Source of the DNA: Gammaproteobacteria bacterium
Lineage (GTDB): Bacteria; Pseudomonadota; Gammaproteobacteria; Pseudomonadales; IMCC2047
Direction: 5' to 3'
NCBI GenBank assembly: GCA_021773395.1
Contig: JAJFKB010000020.1
Location: forward strand, 62,001-126,000
DNA length: 64,000 bases
The notes under the pieces were generated by a model that worked only from the letters and a program-made list of their open reading frames with translations, had not been told where the DNA came from and made no database searches. This document shows positions 33,199 to 41,736 of this stretch, one piece after another. Position numbers and translations under genes: made by a program. Each line of letters begins with the position of its first letter. Within the stretch, counting starts at the first letter, position 1.

Positions 33199-33795
33199 AT
33201 GAAATGCCTCGTCGTATCAGCCCATCCGCTAACCAACAGCCTTTGTCAGCAGTTCACCCATCAGGTCAGCCTCCAGCTTAAGGCGATGGGGCATGAAGTG
33301 ACGGTCGAAGACCTTTATCAGTGTAGCTTTGATCCGGTATTGAGTGAGCGTGAACGGGAAACCTATTATCAGGAAAATTATGATCAGTCGGACGTATCAG
33401 AGCAGGTTTTTCGATTGCAAGAGGCCGAGGCATTGATCCTTGTTTTCCCGACCTGGTGGTTTAATTTTCCAGCAATACTGAAGGGTTGGTTTGACAGGGT
33501 CTGGGTGCCAGGTGTTGCCTATGACCATGCGTTGGGTTTGGCTTCAATAAAACCAAGGCTACATCAACTTAAAAGAGTAATGGTAATTACCACCTTGGGT
33601 TCCCCTGCCTGGGTAGATTGGCTAATCATGTGGCGCCCGGTGAGGCGTATCGTAAAATTTGCGTTAATTGGAGCATGTGCCAGAGGAGCCCGGGTTAAAT
33701 ATCATGCGCTTTATGGTTGCGAAAAGATTAACAGGGGTAAATTGGAAAAATTTCGTAAGCGTGTTGAAAAATCAGTCAGCCAATTTTTTCGCTAA
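33199..33795 (+). CDS. NAD(P)H-dependent oxidoreductase, flavodoxin-like fold
   Basis: 198 residues of the NQO1/KefF/MdaB family (Flavodoxin_2). It has CLVVSAHPLTNSLCQQF at the N-terminus for FMN/FAD phosphate binding, ALILVFPTWWFNFPAILKGW near residue 80 and FDRVWVPGVAYDH. It probably reduces quinones or nitro compounds with NAD(P)H. It is convergent with the reductive-dehalogenase-like gene, so not an operon partner. The ATG follows a weak ribosome site (CCAAGAAA). Confidence 0.85.
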   Translation: MKCLVVSAHPLTNSLCQQFTHQVSLQLKAMGHEVTVEDLYQCSFDPVLSERERETYYQENYDQSDVSEQVFRLQEAEALILVFPTWWFNFPAILKGWFDRVWVPGVAYDHALGLASIKPRLHQLKRVMVITTLGSPAWVDWLIMWRPVRRIVKFALIGACARGARVKYHALYGCEKINRGKLEKFRKRVEKSVSQFFR

Positions 33796-33974
33796 AAAGC
33801 AGGTTGTTAGAGCGGAAATTAGGATAATAAGTCGACCGGGGCGATTGGCCTATCTTGCAATACAGCAAAATAGACCGTTGTATGCCAAAAGTCACTCTAA
33901 ACAAGTGTCGTAATTTATGACGATGCAAAAGCTCTTGTGAAGAATATAAGCATGGGCTCTGTATGAACTAAAGA

Positions 33975-36146
33975 TTACTCCCAGCTGGTGCTATATTCTA
34001 CAGGTGCCTTTTCACCTCTTTTTCTTCTGTCTAACGCTTGCTCTACGGTTTCAGCTTTAGCCGCAATGTCCAAGCCCGCACGACGGTCTGTAGGCACAGG
34101 GCCTTGCGCGTCAGGAGGAGGCACTTTGCTGGCAGGGAAGTAGGCAATACGATGTGTTTTGGGATCAATGTAATGATCCGGTCTGAGCTGCTTGCGATTA
34201 ACACCAGCGGTGGGATGGTCGCAATAATTATTGGGGTCGGGTTGATTGCATTGATCGCCAATAACCTCTAAATCCAGCCACCACTTTTTGGCATCGTTAG
34301 GCGTTCCGTTATTTAGCTTATCGTCCAGCCAGATTGCAAATGGAGCGATGATGGGTTTTAACCACATTGCATGAATACCTAACCAGCTGCCTACACGCGC
34401 GTAAAGCGGGCCATCCCAGGTGACATCTTTTGTGAGAGGGCATGTTTTAATGCAGCGGCCACAGGCGGAGCCCTTGGAATTTTGCATTCGATATTTGGCA
34501 CAACGTTCACTGTCAGGCTTCCAGGTTTCGTAGCCGTTAAACACTACCTTGTCACCAAAGGGTATTGATTGGCTTGGGCATTCACGGGCACATTTGACAC
34601 ATTTTGAACAGAATTGCTGCAACCCAAAATCAATCGGCTTGTCTGGCACCAAGGGCATGTCGGTGGTCAGCACAACTGTTTTTATACGTGGGCCCAAAAA
34701 GGGGTTGATGGCAGTTTCACCTATGCGGCTTTGTTCGCCTAGCCCCGCTAGTATGAGCAACGGTACATGCAGCACATCACTATCAATGCTGGTTTGTGCT
34801 CGAGCCGGATAGCCCAAACGGCGTATGTGATCAGAAATTGTTCCGGAAATTTCTGCGCCACGCATATAGGAACGCATAGATTGAGATCCGGATATCCAGT
34901 CATCGCCACAGGCGCCCTCGAATGTCTCATGCCCTTGATCAACCAGCATGACAACTGCGTATTTATGGTAGGGGTTAATGACAGAACCGTCTTTTCGATG
35001 GCTATACCAACAGTAATCCGGAATTTCACAAATTCCTGTAATTGAGGAGCCTATATAGTGGCTGAGAGCTTTGATTGCCTTGGTGTTCTCCAGTGCATCT
35101 TCTGTGCCCGGTGTAACCTGTGGGGCAGGTTCTCCGTCCTGATAGGGAACCATATTCCAAAGTAGCCCAAGAATACCTTGCGACAATGGGTGTTTGTAGG
35201 CCCAGCGCGGACGCTCTTTAAGTGCTCTCTTACCTAAATCACCACGTTCGGCACGAACATAAAAGTTGGCACGCTGTGGAATTCTGGGGACTTCATCGTC
35301 GAAGATATGAGTGGTTGGTCGGTCAACACGCTTTAATTTTTCAACCGGGTAGGGGCCAAAATGTGAGGGGCGGCGATTTCGGCGCCATCGTTCCAGTCCG
35401 GAAACCGCCCCGCTCAATCCAAAAAGATAGGGTAGATTTTTACCATCTGTAGCTTCTTGCGCTAACGGGGTATCAGTTGCTGCGGCATATTCAGTAGTGA
35501 CTGCAGCCAGGGTAAAGTTTTTTCCGACGTAAGGGTTGGCAAGTTCGCCTTCTTCGCGAATAGCTAATCCCGAGAGCACGGCGAGACGTTCCAGGTCAAT
35601 ATCAGTAACACCAGGCCAGTGCGCCTTTGCATGAAAACCCAGCGCTGCAATATGTCCGGCGAGAATCGCTGAAATTTCAGCTGCACGGGTAGTGGCCAAT
35701 TCATCCTCATAACCCTCTACCCATTGGTGAGCCAGATTGTTTGAATCGATAGGGTTGGAATGCTCGACTAACACCACTAATGCATGGCTATGTGCCTTGT
35801 GTTTTGGTGTCCCCGATATCCAGGCATTTTTTGGTAGCTCGCAAATCCCCATCATTGACGCGTCTAGAAAATAACCGGCACCCTTTAGATCTTGAGCTCT
35901 TCTTGCCAGATCATCTGGTACAGGTGCACGCTTAATAAATACCGTAACCTTTCTCAACTCTTCAAAGATGCTCCGATATTTACGTGTGGATTCCACTAAA
36001 GCCGTTTTAGCGTCTGAAATGACTGGCACAGAGTCGAGCGCTGGCAGTTGGGTTTCGTGATGAATGATCGCGGAGTCTTTAGGAAGTGTTTCTAACGGAA
36101 ATGGACCAAAGTCAACGGGGCGTGTGCGGCGTTTGTTGTTTAGCAT
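33975..36146 (-). CDS. Reductive dehalogenase-like cobalamin/Fe-S protein with internal duplication
   Basis: 723 residues. The C-terminal part has the two cluster motifs of reductive dehalogenases: CSKCVKCARECPSQSIP and a CxxYRMQNSKGSACGRCIKTCP-type arrangement beginning CAKYRMQ and ending CGRCIKTCP. There is no Tat signal and no membrane-anchor gene beside it, so it is probably soluble, as in the oxygen-tolerant catabolic group (NpRdhA-like, about 700 residues). The chain contains two related halves: DFGPFPLETL near residue 12 matches HFGPYPVEKL near 266, and AEISAILAGHIAALGFHAKA matches AEISGTISDHIRRLGYPARA. Only the second half has Fe-S cysteines. Divergent from an IclR regulator. Substrate unknown; dehalogenation is inferred. 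Confidence 0.85.
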   Translation of the reverse strand: MLNNKRRTRPVDFGPFPLETLPKDSAIIHHETQLPALDSVPVISDAKTALVESTRKYRSIFEELRKVTVFIKRAPVPDDLARRAQDLKGAGYFLDASMMGICELPKNAWISGTPKHKAHSHALVVLVEHSNPIDSNNLAHQWVEGYEDELATTRAAEISAILAGHIAALGFHAKAHWPGVTDIDLERLAVLSGLAIREEGELANPYVGKNFTLAAVTTEYAAATDTPLAQEATDGKNLPYLFGLSGAVSGLERWRRNRRPSHFGPYPVEKLKRVDRPTTHIFDDEVPRIPQRANFYVRAERGDLGKRALKERPRWAYKHPLSQGILGLLWNMVPYQDGEPAPQVTPGTEDALENTKAIKALSHYIGSSITGICEIPDYCWYSHRKDGSVINPYHKYAVVMLVDQGHETFEGACGDDWISGSQSMRSYMRGAEISGTISDHIRRLGYPARAQTSIDSDVLHVPLLILAGLGEQSRIGETAINPFLGPRIKTVVLTTDMPLVPDKPIDFGLQQFCSKCVKCARECPSQSIPFGDKVVFNGYETWKPDSERCAKYRMQNSKGSACGRCIKTCPLTKDVTWDGPLYARVGSWLGIHAMWLKPIIAPFAIWLDDKLNNGTPNDAKKWWLDLEVIGDQCNQPDPNNYCDHPTAGVNRKQLRPDHYIDPKTHRIAYFPASKVPPPDAQGPVPTDRRAGLDIAAKAETVEQALDRRKRGEKAPVEYSTSWE

Positions 36147-36241
36147 AGTTAAAATCTCCGGGTTTCAGCGCATGATCGCTAACCTCTTTTTTGAGGTGCT
36201 TTAATCGCCCAAACTATAGCTTTTTATCTTTGTTGTGTCAA

Positions 36242-36271
36242 AATACGATATATAGATCCGTAATACGATAT
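36242..36271. promoter_or_regulatory. 10-bp direct repeat between rdhA-like and iclR genes
   Basis: AATACGATAT occurs at 36242-36251 and again at 36262-36271, exactly 20 bp apart (two helical turns). It lies in the 190-bp spacer between the divergent reductive-dehalogenase-like and IclR genes. A small hairpin ATGGG-TATTTT-CCCAT follows (about 36276-36291). The repeats are a good candidate operator for the IclR protein. Confidence 0.5.
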
Positions 36272-36336
36272 TTAAATGGGTATTTTCCCATCTAAACTAG
36301 AAAAAAGTATCAAAAAGAACTATAAAGGTTCACATT

Positions 36337-37125
36337 ATGGACTATTCAAAAGAGCACATTAAATCCTTATCAAAAGGTTTGTCCGTTATAGTAGCGGTAA
36401 ATGAGCTCGCGCCGGCGCGAGTTTCGACTTTGGTTGAACACACCGGGCTGCCAAAACCCACGCTGATTCGTATGCTTAATACGCTGGTGGCAGAGGGCTA
36501 TCTATTGAATCGTCCCCGAGCTGAAGGTGGGGGCTATGTGCCTACGCCAAAGGTGCGCCTGTTATCCAGTGCCTATGCTGAAGGCACTCTGTTGACCCAG
36601 GTGGCGCAACCGATACTCAATAATCTTTGCGAGGTAATTAAGTGGCCTGCGGAGATGTTGGTCAGAGATGGCTTATCAATGGTTATTGAAGTCGGTAATC
36701 GCGCGGTGGCGCCGATTCGTCTCAAAAGGTTTGAACAGAAGCGTTTTCCATTAATTGATTCCAGCTCTGGTTGCGCCTTCCTTTCGGCATTATCCGTGCC
36801 TGACGCTAGCGAAATTCTAACTTCAGCGCTGGCTCATGGGCTGCCCGGAGGGGTTGCTCAATTTAGTGAGGAGCGAGCGCTTAAGCTGATACAGCAGGCT
36901 CGGTCAGAGGGTTACTGCTTCTGCGACTATGATGCACCAATTCAGGGGACCAGAGTTTATAGTATTCCCATCGTTGGACGATCACATCCGATCGCGGTAT
37001 TGACGGTCATCACTTTGCGAGATGTACTTGACCTGAAAAAGTTCGAATCAGATATTTTACACCATATTCAAGAAGCCGCCGCTCGGATAGCCGAAGGTAT
37101 TGCGCGTCACCCCTTGACTGATTAA
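36337..37125 (+). CDS. IclR family transcriptional regulator
   Basis: 262 residues. The N-terminal winged helix (SLSKGLSVIVAVNELAPARV, EHTGLPKPTLIRMLNTLVAE) and the C-terminal effector domain (LLTQVAQPILNNLCEVIKWP, IDSSSGCAFLSALSVPD, VYSIPIVGRSHPIAVLTVI) are both complete. IclR proteins usually control one adjacent catabolic operon and bind aromatic or keto acids. It is divergent from the reductive-dehalogenase-like gene with a direct repeat between them, so it most likely regulates that gene and itself. Confidence 0.92.
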   Translation: MDYSKEHIKSLSKGLSVIVAVNELAPARVSTLVEHTGLPKPTLIRMLNTLVAEGYLLNRPRAEGGGYVPTPKVRLLSSAYAEGTLLTQVAQPILNNLCEVIKWPAEMLVRDGLSMVIEVGNRAVAPIRLKRFEQKRFPLIDSSSGCAFLSALSVPDASEILTSALAHGLPGGVAQFSEERALKLIQQARSEGYCFCDYDAPIQGTRVYSIPIVGRSHPIAVLTVITLRDVLDLKKFESDILHHIQEAAARIAEGIARHPLTD

Positions 37126-37144
37126 AGACCTATACAACTCACGA

Positions 37145-38029
37145 TTACTTAAAGACTACAGTGCGATTGCCGTTGAGAATCACTCGGTGCTCACAGTGCC
37201 ACTTGATCGCTCTGGCGAAGGCCATGCATTCGGTATCACGACCAATTTGAACCAGTTCATCCGGGCTATATAGATGATCAACTCGCTCGGTACATTGCTC
37301 GATGATTGGCCCTTCGTCCAGATCGCTGGTGACATAATGTGCAGTTGCACCAATGATTTTTACACCTCGTGCATACGCCTGATGATAGGGTTTTGCTCCC
37401 TTGAAACCGGGCAGAAAAGAGTGGTGGATGTTGATAGCCTTGCCGGTTAACTGTTGGCACATGTCATTGGAAAGAATCTGCATGTAGCGTGCCAGCGCCA
37501 AAAGCTCAGTGCCTGTGCTATCCATAATACTCAATACTTGTCTTTCCTGCTCAGCTTTGGTTTCTGGCGTCACAGGCAGGTGATGGTAAGGCAGATTATG
37601 CCACTCAACCATTTCTCTCATTTCATTATGGTTGGATACCACGCCTACGATGTCTATGGGTAGTACACCGGTCTTCCAGCGGTGCAGCAGGTCATTGAGA
37701 CAATGCCCGTATTTTGATGCAGCAATCAGCACCTTGGTACGTCTACTGGCATCATGAAACTGCAAATCCATGGAAAACTCAGCGGCAATAGATTTGAAGT
37801 CTTGTTTCAGTTCACCAAGTCCTGACAGGGGTGTGTCAGATGCACTACAAAACTCGGTTCTCAGGAAGAATCTTTTCGATACGGGATCGCCATGCTGTGC
37901 CGCATCGACAATAGTAGCGTCGCGATCATAGAGAAAGTTGGCGACGGCCCGAACGATCCCTTTACGGTCTGGGCTTGAAAGTGTGAGTATGTAGTGTTGT
38001 TGCTCATCACAGTTGCTTGCTTGGGACAT
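37145..38029 (-). CDS. purU: Formyltetrahydrofolate deformylase
   Basis: 294 residues from the ATG at 38029 (a TTG at 38038 would add three). It hydrolyses 10-formyl-THF to THF and formate, balancing the one-carbon pool. The N-terminal ACT domain (YILTLSSPDRKGIVRAVANF) is followed by the formyl transferase fold with IVGVVSNHNEMREMVEWHNL, the catalytic region INIHHSFLPGFKGAKPYHQA and GATAHYVTSDLDEGPIIEQ. It is convergent with the iclR gene (19-bp gap). Confidence 0.96.
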   Translation of the reverse strand: MSQASNCDEQQHYILTLSSPDRKGIVRAVANFLYDRDATIVDAAQHGDPVSKRFFLRTEFCSASDTPLSGLGELKQDFKSIAAEFSMDLQFHDASRRTKVLIAASKYGHCLNDLLHRWKTGVLPIDIVGVVSNHNEMREMVEWHNLPYHHLPVTPETKAEQERQVLSIMDSTGTELLALARYMQILSNDMCQQLTGKAINIHHSFLPGFKGAKPYHQAYARGVKIIGATAHYVTSDLDEGPIIEQCTERVDHLYSPDELVQIGRDTECMAFARAIKWHCEHRVILNGNRTVVFK

Positions 38030-38285
38030 CAAAATCAAATTTCCGGTCGTTTTGTGGTGATAAAAGTTGCATAAAAGATGTCTATAGGATGAATCAGTAA
38101 TGTTGATTTGGCAAATGTATTACCTGTTTGATAGCGCACGTTTGCTTACCTGAAACAAGAAGCATTAAGGATTAGCAGCTATATAGAAATGGTTGATTAG
38201 ATTAAATTACAACAAGCTGCGACATTCAGAGCTGCTATATTTAAGATAACTGATCACCTTGGTCAGACCTCTAATAAGGTGTGTT

Positions 38286-39356
38286 ATGAAACGCACGGAA
38301 AAGACTCTTCTAGAGCAACTGCAGATATCTGATGCGGATATCACCCGCAGAATGGATTTGTTAAGTCTTGAACAGCAAAACTTGGATCTGTTAAATAAAT
38401 ATAGACCTATTATTGAAGTCAATATCGACCAGATTGTCGATGAGTTTTATGAAAGACAAACTGCGGTCGATGAAATTTCTGTGTTGATTGGTGATGCCGA
38501 TACTTTAGCTCGACTTCGCACTGCTCAGCGCAAGTATGTGCTTGATTTATTCAGTGGCATTTATGATGTCGAGTATGTAAACAATAGATTGCGAATCGGG
38601 CTTGTCCATAAGCGTATTGGTGTGGAACCCAAACTCTATCTTTCGGCTGTACAGACGTTAAAAGAGATCATTGTTCGAACGCTCGGCAAGGCACTTAACG
38701 ATAGTGCAGATTACGCAGAAGTTGTTCAGACGTTGGATCGACTGCTCTGTTTTGATGTAACACTGGTTTTTGATACCTATATCGAAAGTATGATCGGAGA
38801 GATCGAGATTGCAAAAGACAGAACGGAAATGTATGCCCGAAGCCTGGAGTTAAAGGTTGCGGAAAGAACGCGTCAACTTGAAATGCTTTCAAAAAAAGAC
38901 CCATTGACCAACCTCTATAACCGAAGAGCAATGCAGGAGTTGTTTCACAGAGAGCTCACGTTGGCCCGAAGGCATAAAAGCAAAATTACAATGGCCTATT
39001 TTGATGTTGATGATTTCAAAGGTATCAATGATAAATATGGGCACATAAGAGGCGATGAGGTGTTGAGTGATCTGGCGCGGGTGATTTTGGATAACGTCAG
39101 AGAAACGGATATTCCTTGTCGCTATGGTGGTGATGAATTTTGTTTGATTCTTCCGGAGTGTGACGCGGTTAGTGCGAAAATAACCTGTGAAAAAATTCTA
39201 GGTGAATTTGTTGTTAAGCATTCAACTTTTTCGTTGAGTATAGGGATTGGGGAAACAGGCCCAGAACATTACCTTGATGAAAATGAGCTGATAACGCTGG
39301 CGGATGAGAATATGTATAGGGCCAAAAAGAAAAAAGGATTGTCAATATGCCTGTAA
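38286..39356 (+). CDS. Globin-coupled sensor diguanylate cyclase
   Basis: 356 residues. The N-terminal protoglobin-type domain (about residues 10-165) includes RLRIGLVHKRIGVEPKLYL, whose His is the likely proximal haem ligand. A linker helix (SLELKVAERTRQLEMLSKKD) leads to the GGDEF domain (about 200-356) with DPLTNLYNRRA and an intact RYGGDEF active site. An RxxD inhibitory site (RETD) lies five residues before GGDEF. This is the DosC-type architecture: oxygen binding controls c-di-GMP synthesis. The ATG at 38286 follows AAGG; an upstream GTG at 38259 is less likely. The gene ends before the tRNA-Gly region. Confidence 0.9.
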   Translation: MKRTEKTLLEQLQISDADITRRMDLLSLEQQNLDLLNKYRPIIEVNIDQIVDEFYERQTAVDEISVLIGDADTLARLRTAQRKYVLDLFSGIYDVEYVNNRLRIGLVHKRIGVEPKLYLSAVQTLKEIIVRTLGKALNDSADYAEVVQTLDRLLCFDVTLVFDTYIESMIGEIEIAKDRTEMYARSLELKVAERTRQLEMLSKKDPLTNLYNRRAMQELFHRELTLARRHKSKITMAYFDVDDFKGINDKYGHIRGDEVLSDLARVILDNVRETDIPCRYGGDEFCLILPECDAVSAKITCEKILGEFVVKHSTFSLSIGIGETGPEHYLDENELITLADENMYRAKKKKGLSICL

Positions 39357-39531
39357 AAATAGCCTTAGTTTAGAATTTTTTCTCTCAAGGCCTTTTTTTC
39401 CTGATTTGTTTAAATTAGAATTCGCGCCTCTAAATTGTTGTCGAAGCTCGCGTTTTTTGTGAAGTTTAGCTTCGCGCGAGATGAACGACGAAAATTTGTA
39501 ATTTTCGGCTGGGATGAGCACGAGAAAGAAG

Positions 39532-39544
39532 GTGCTCTACCAAC
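39532..39544. repeat. 13-nt inverted copy of the tRNA-Gly D-arm
   Basis: GTGCTCTACCAAC here is the exact reverse complement of GTTGGTAGAGCAC at 39608-39620 inside the tRNA-Gly gene. It lies 50 nt upstream of the tRNA 5' end, so in the precursor the two could pair and oppose D-arm folding. It may be a tRNA fragment left by an insertion. Confidence 0.6.
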
Positions 39545-39593
39545 AAGCCGGGATGCTCGTTGGAGGCATTTGGAATATCCAACAAGATTTAAT

Positions 39594-39669
39594 GCGGGAA
39601 TAGCTCAGTTGGTAGAGCACAACCTTGCCAAGGTTGGGGTCGCGAGTTCGAATCTCGTTTCCCGCTCCA
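39594..39669 (+). tRNA. tRNA-Gly (anticodon GCC)
   Basis: 76 nt including an encoded CCA. Acceptor arms GCGGGAA and TTCCCGC pair fully. The D-arm is GCTCAGTTGGTAGAGC, the anticodon stem CAACC/GGTTG encloses TTGCCAA (anticodon GCC), and the T-arm is GCGAG-TTCGAAT-CTCGT (one G-U pair). Discriminator base is T. It is a single gene with an intrinsic terminator 6 nt after it. Confidence 0.96.
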
Positions 39670-39675
39670 AAAAAT

Positions 39676-39699
39676 AAAGCAGCTTCGGCTGCTTTTTTT
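39676..39699 (+). terminator. Intrinsic terminator after tRNA-Gly
   Basis: AAAGCAGC and GCTGCTTT form an 8-bp stem with a TTCG tetraloop, followed by more T residues. It is the textbook end of the tRNA-Gly transcript. Confidence 0.93.
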
Positions 39700-39745
39700 G
39701 TGCCTGCCAGAAACATAGGTCTTCTAAAAAGTGATTGAGCTAGTC

Positions 39746-39905
39746 CGGATTTTTCGCCGGGAGCCAGGATTTTAACGCGGGGCTGTGTTGAATTGAGTGT
39801 GCTCGCGACCGCAAGCGAAGTTGTTCTGCGGTGTAGGGAGCATGTGCGTTCAATTCAGCACAGAACAAGTTAAAAACTGGCCAGCCACTTGCCGGTGAAA
39901 AACCG
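39746..39905. repeat. Approximately 160-nt imperfect palindrome (long hairpin or MITE-like element)
   Basis: The two ends pair over almost their whole length. The base is CGG-A-TTTTTCGCCGG against CCGGTGAAAAACCG. Next CCAG..TTTTAAC (39764-39776) pairs with GTTAAAAACTGG (39869-39880). Then CTGTGTTGAATTGA (39783-39796) pairs with TCAATTCAGCACAG (39850-39863), with one G-U. The top of the hairpin has TGCTC/GAGCA and ACCGCA/TGCGGT. There is no open frame. It sits in the 379-bp spacer between tRNA-Gly and fadD. It could be a small non-autonomous element or a structured RNA. Confidence 0.75.
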
Positions 39906-40048
39906 TCATCGAGGCGATTTTAGATCAAAGCCAATATGCATAGAGGCTTCAAAGCCATTTTAGGCGTACTGGTGAAATATTCGGGCTAGGCACCTGTTAG
40001 TCAAATAAGGTAACATCATTCGAAAGAAATCCGAACAGGGTCGATAGG

Positions 40049-41647
40049 ATGGATGTAGGACAAACCATAACCCAAATGTATGCTGAGGCCTGTCAAAAGT
40101 ACAGTAACAGCCCCGTGTTTACAGCTTTGGGTTGTACCATGACCTTTGCGGAACTGGACCAGCAGTCGTCGCAATTTGCGGCCTACCTGCAAGAGAATAC
40201 ATCATTGCAGCCAGGAGACAGAGTGGCGCTCCAGTTACCAAATCTACTGCAGTATCCGGTTGCTGCGTTCGGAATTTTTAAAGCAGGTCTTGTATTGGTT
40301 AATACCAATCCGCTTTATACGGGGCGTGAGTTGCTTCATCAGCTCCATGATTCGGGCGCCAAAGCCATTGTAGTGTTGGAGAATTTCGCCCATGTCGTTT
40401 CTCAAATACTGGAACAAACTGATTTAAAGTATGTCTTTGTTGCGCGGATTGGAGACATGCATCCGACGTTAAAGAGGGTTTTGCTAAATTTCGGCATAAA
40501 ATATCTCAAGCGAGCGGTTCCTGGATTTGATATTCCAAGAAAAATCTCTTTTCGCAAGGCCGTGGAGGAGGGCGCGAACTGCACGCTTACCCCGGTGACG
40601 GTTAATCCACAGGAGCTTGCTGTTCTCCAGTATACGGGCGGCACGACCGGAATCGCTAAGGGTGCGATGCTTTCGCACGCCAATCTGGTAGCTAATATGC
40701 AGCAAGCCTGTGAGCATCTTCCAGATGTCTACATAGAGCAGAAAGAAACAATTGCTGCACCGTTACCCCTGTATCATATTTACGCATTCACCATGCACCT
40801 GATGTGCGCGACATATACAGGCAATCATAGCGTTTTAATCCCCAACCCAAGGGATACCGGGTCGATTGTGAAGATATTTAAAGATTTCAAAATCACCTGT
40901 TTTATTGGCTTGAATACCCTATATAACTCATTGTTACAAGATGTCTCATTTTGCGGCCTGGATTTCAGCGGTTTACGCAACTGTTCCGCTGGTGGTATGG
41001 CGCTGACTTCCGATACGGCAAAACGCTGGCGCAAATTAACCGGCTGCACCATTCTAGAAGGCTACGGATTGACGGAAGCATCACCGGTGGTTAGCAGCAA
41101 TCAGAATGGTCATGTCGTCGAGGGTTCAATAGGCAAACCTGTGCCGAATACCGAAGTTAAGTTGGCTGAAGACGACGGTTCAGCAGTGCCCGCGGGAGAA
41201 TCTGGTGAGCTGTGGGTGCGAGGTCCTCAGGTGATGATCGGTTATTGGAAGCGGCCAGATGAGACTGCCAAAGTCTTAACTGAAGATGGCTGGTTGAAAA
41301 CCGGCGACATCGCCCAAATAGATGAAGAAGGCTTTGTCCGTATCGTGGACCGGAAGAAGGATATGATCCTGGTTTCGGGGTTTAAGGTTTTTCCCAATGA
41401 AGTTGAAGAAGTAGTCAGTATGCATCCAGGAATACTGGAATGTGCAGTTATAGGGGCACCTGATGATGAAAGTGGAGAAGTCGTTAAATTGTTTGTGGTT
41501 AGCTCTGACCCCACTTTGAAGGAACAGGAAGTACGTTCATTTTGCCGCGAACGTCTGACGGGTTACAAAATTCCGAAGCATGTTGTTTTTCTAAAGGAGT
41601 TACCCAAATCCAATGTGGGTAAAATTTTGCGTCGTGAACTCAGGTAA
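40049..41647 (+). CDS. fadD: Long-chain fatty acid-CoA ligase
   Basis: 532 residues, closely following E. coli FadD in order but about 25 residues shorter at the N-terminus. It activates fatty acids to acyl-CoA with ATP at the inner membrane. Motifs are YTGGTTGIAKGAMLSHANL (P-loop), GYGLTEASPVVS, the aspartate/hinge region WLKTGDIAQIDEEGFVRIVD then RKKDMILVSGFKVFPNEVEE (FACS signature) and a C-terminal SNVGKILRRELR with the catalytic lysine. VALQLPNLLQYPVAAFGIFK is typical FadD. It stands alone. Confidence 0.93.
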   Translation: MDVGQTITQMYAEACQKYSNSPVFTALGCTMTFAELDQQSSQFAAYLQENTSLQPGDRVALQLPNLLQYPVAAFGIFKAGLVLVNTNPLYTGRELLHQLHDSGAKAIVVLENFAHVVSQILEQTDLKYVFVARIGDMHPTLKRVLLNFGIKYLKRAVPGFDIPRKISFRKAVEEGANCTLTPVTVNPQELAVLQYTGGTTGIAKGAMLSHANLVANMQQACEHLPDVYIEQKETIAAPLPLYHIYAFTMHLMCATYTGNHSVLIPNPRDTGSIVKIFKDFKITCFIGLNTLYNSLLQDVSFCGLDFSGLRNCSAGGMALTSDTAKRWRKLTGCTILEGYGLTEASPVVSSNQNGHVVEGSIGKPVPNTEVKLAEDDGSAVPAGESGELWVRGPQVMIGYWKRPDETAKVLTEDGWLKTGDIAQIDEEGFVRIVDRKKDMILVSGFKVFPNEVEEVVSMHPGILECAVIGAPDDESGEVVKLFVVSSDPTLKEQEVRSFCRERLTGYKIPKHVVFLKELPKSNVGKILRRELR

Positions 41648-41736
41648 TTCTTGTTTGGTCTGAAGGGTCTAATATTATTGTTTTCTCATAAAAGGTCGAC
41701 TGGATTGCGGTCCAATCATTTGTACTGCGGAAAAAT

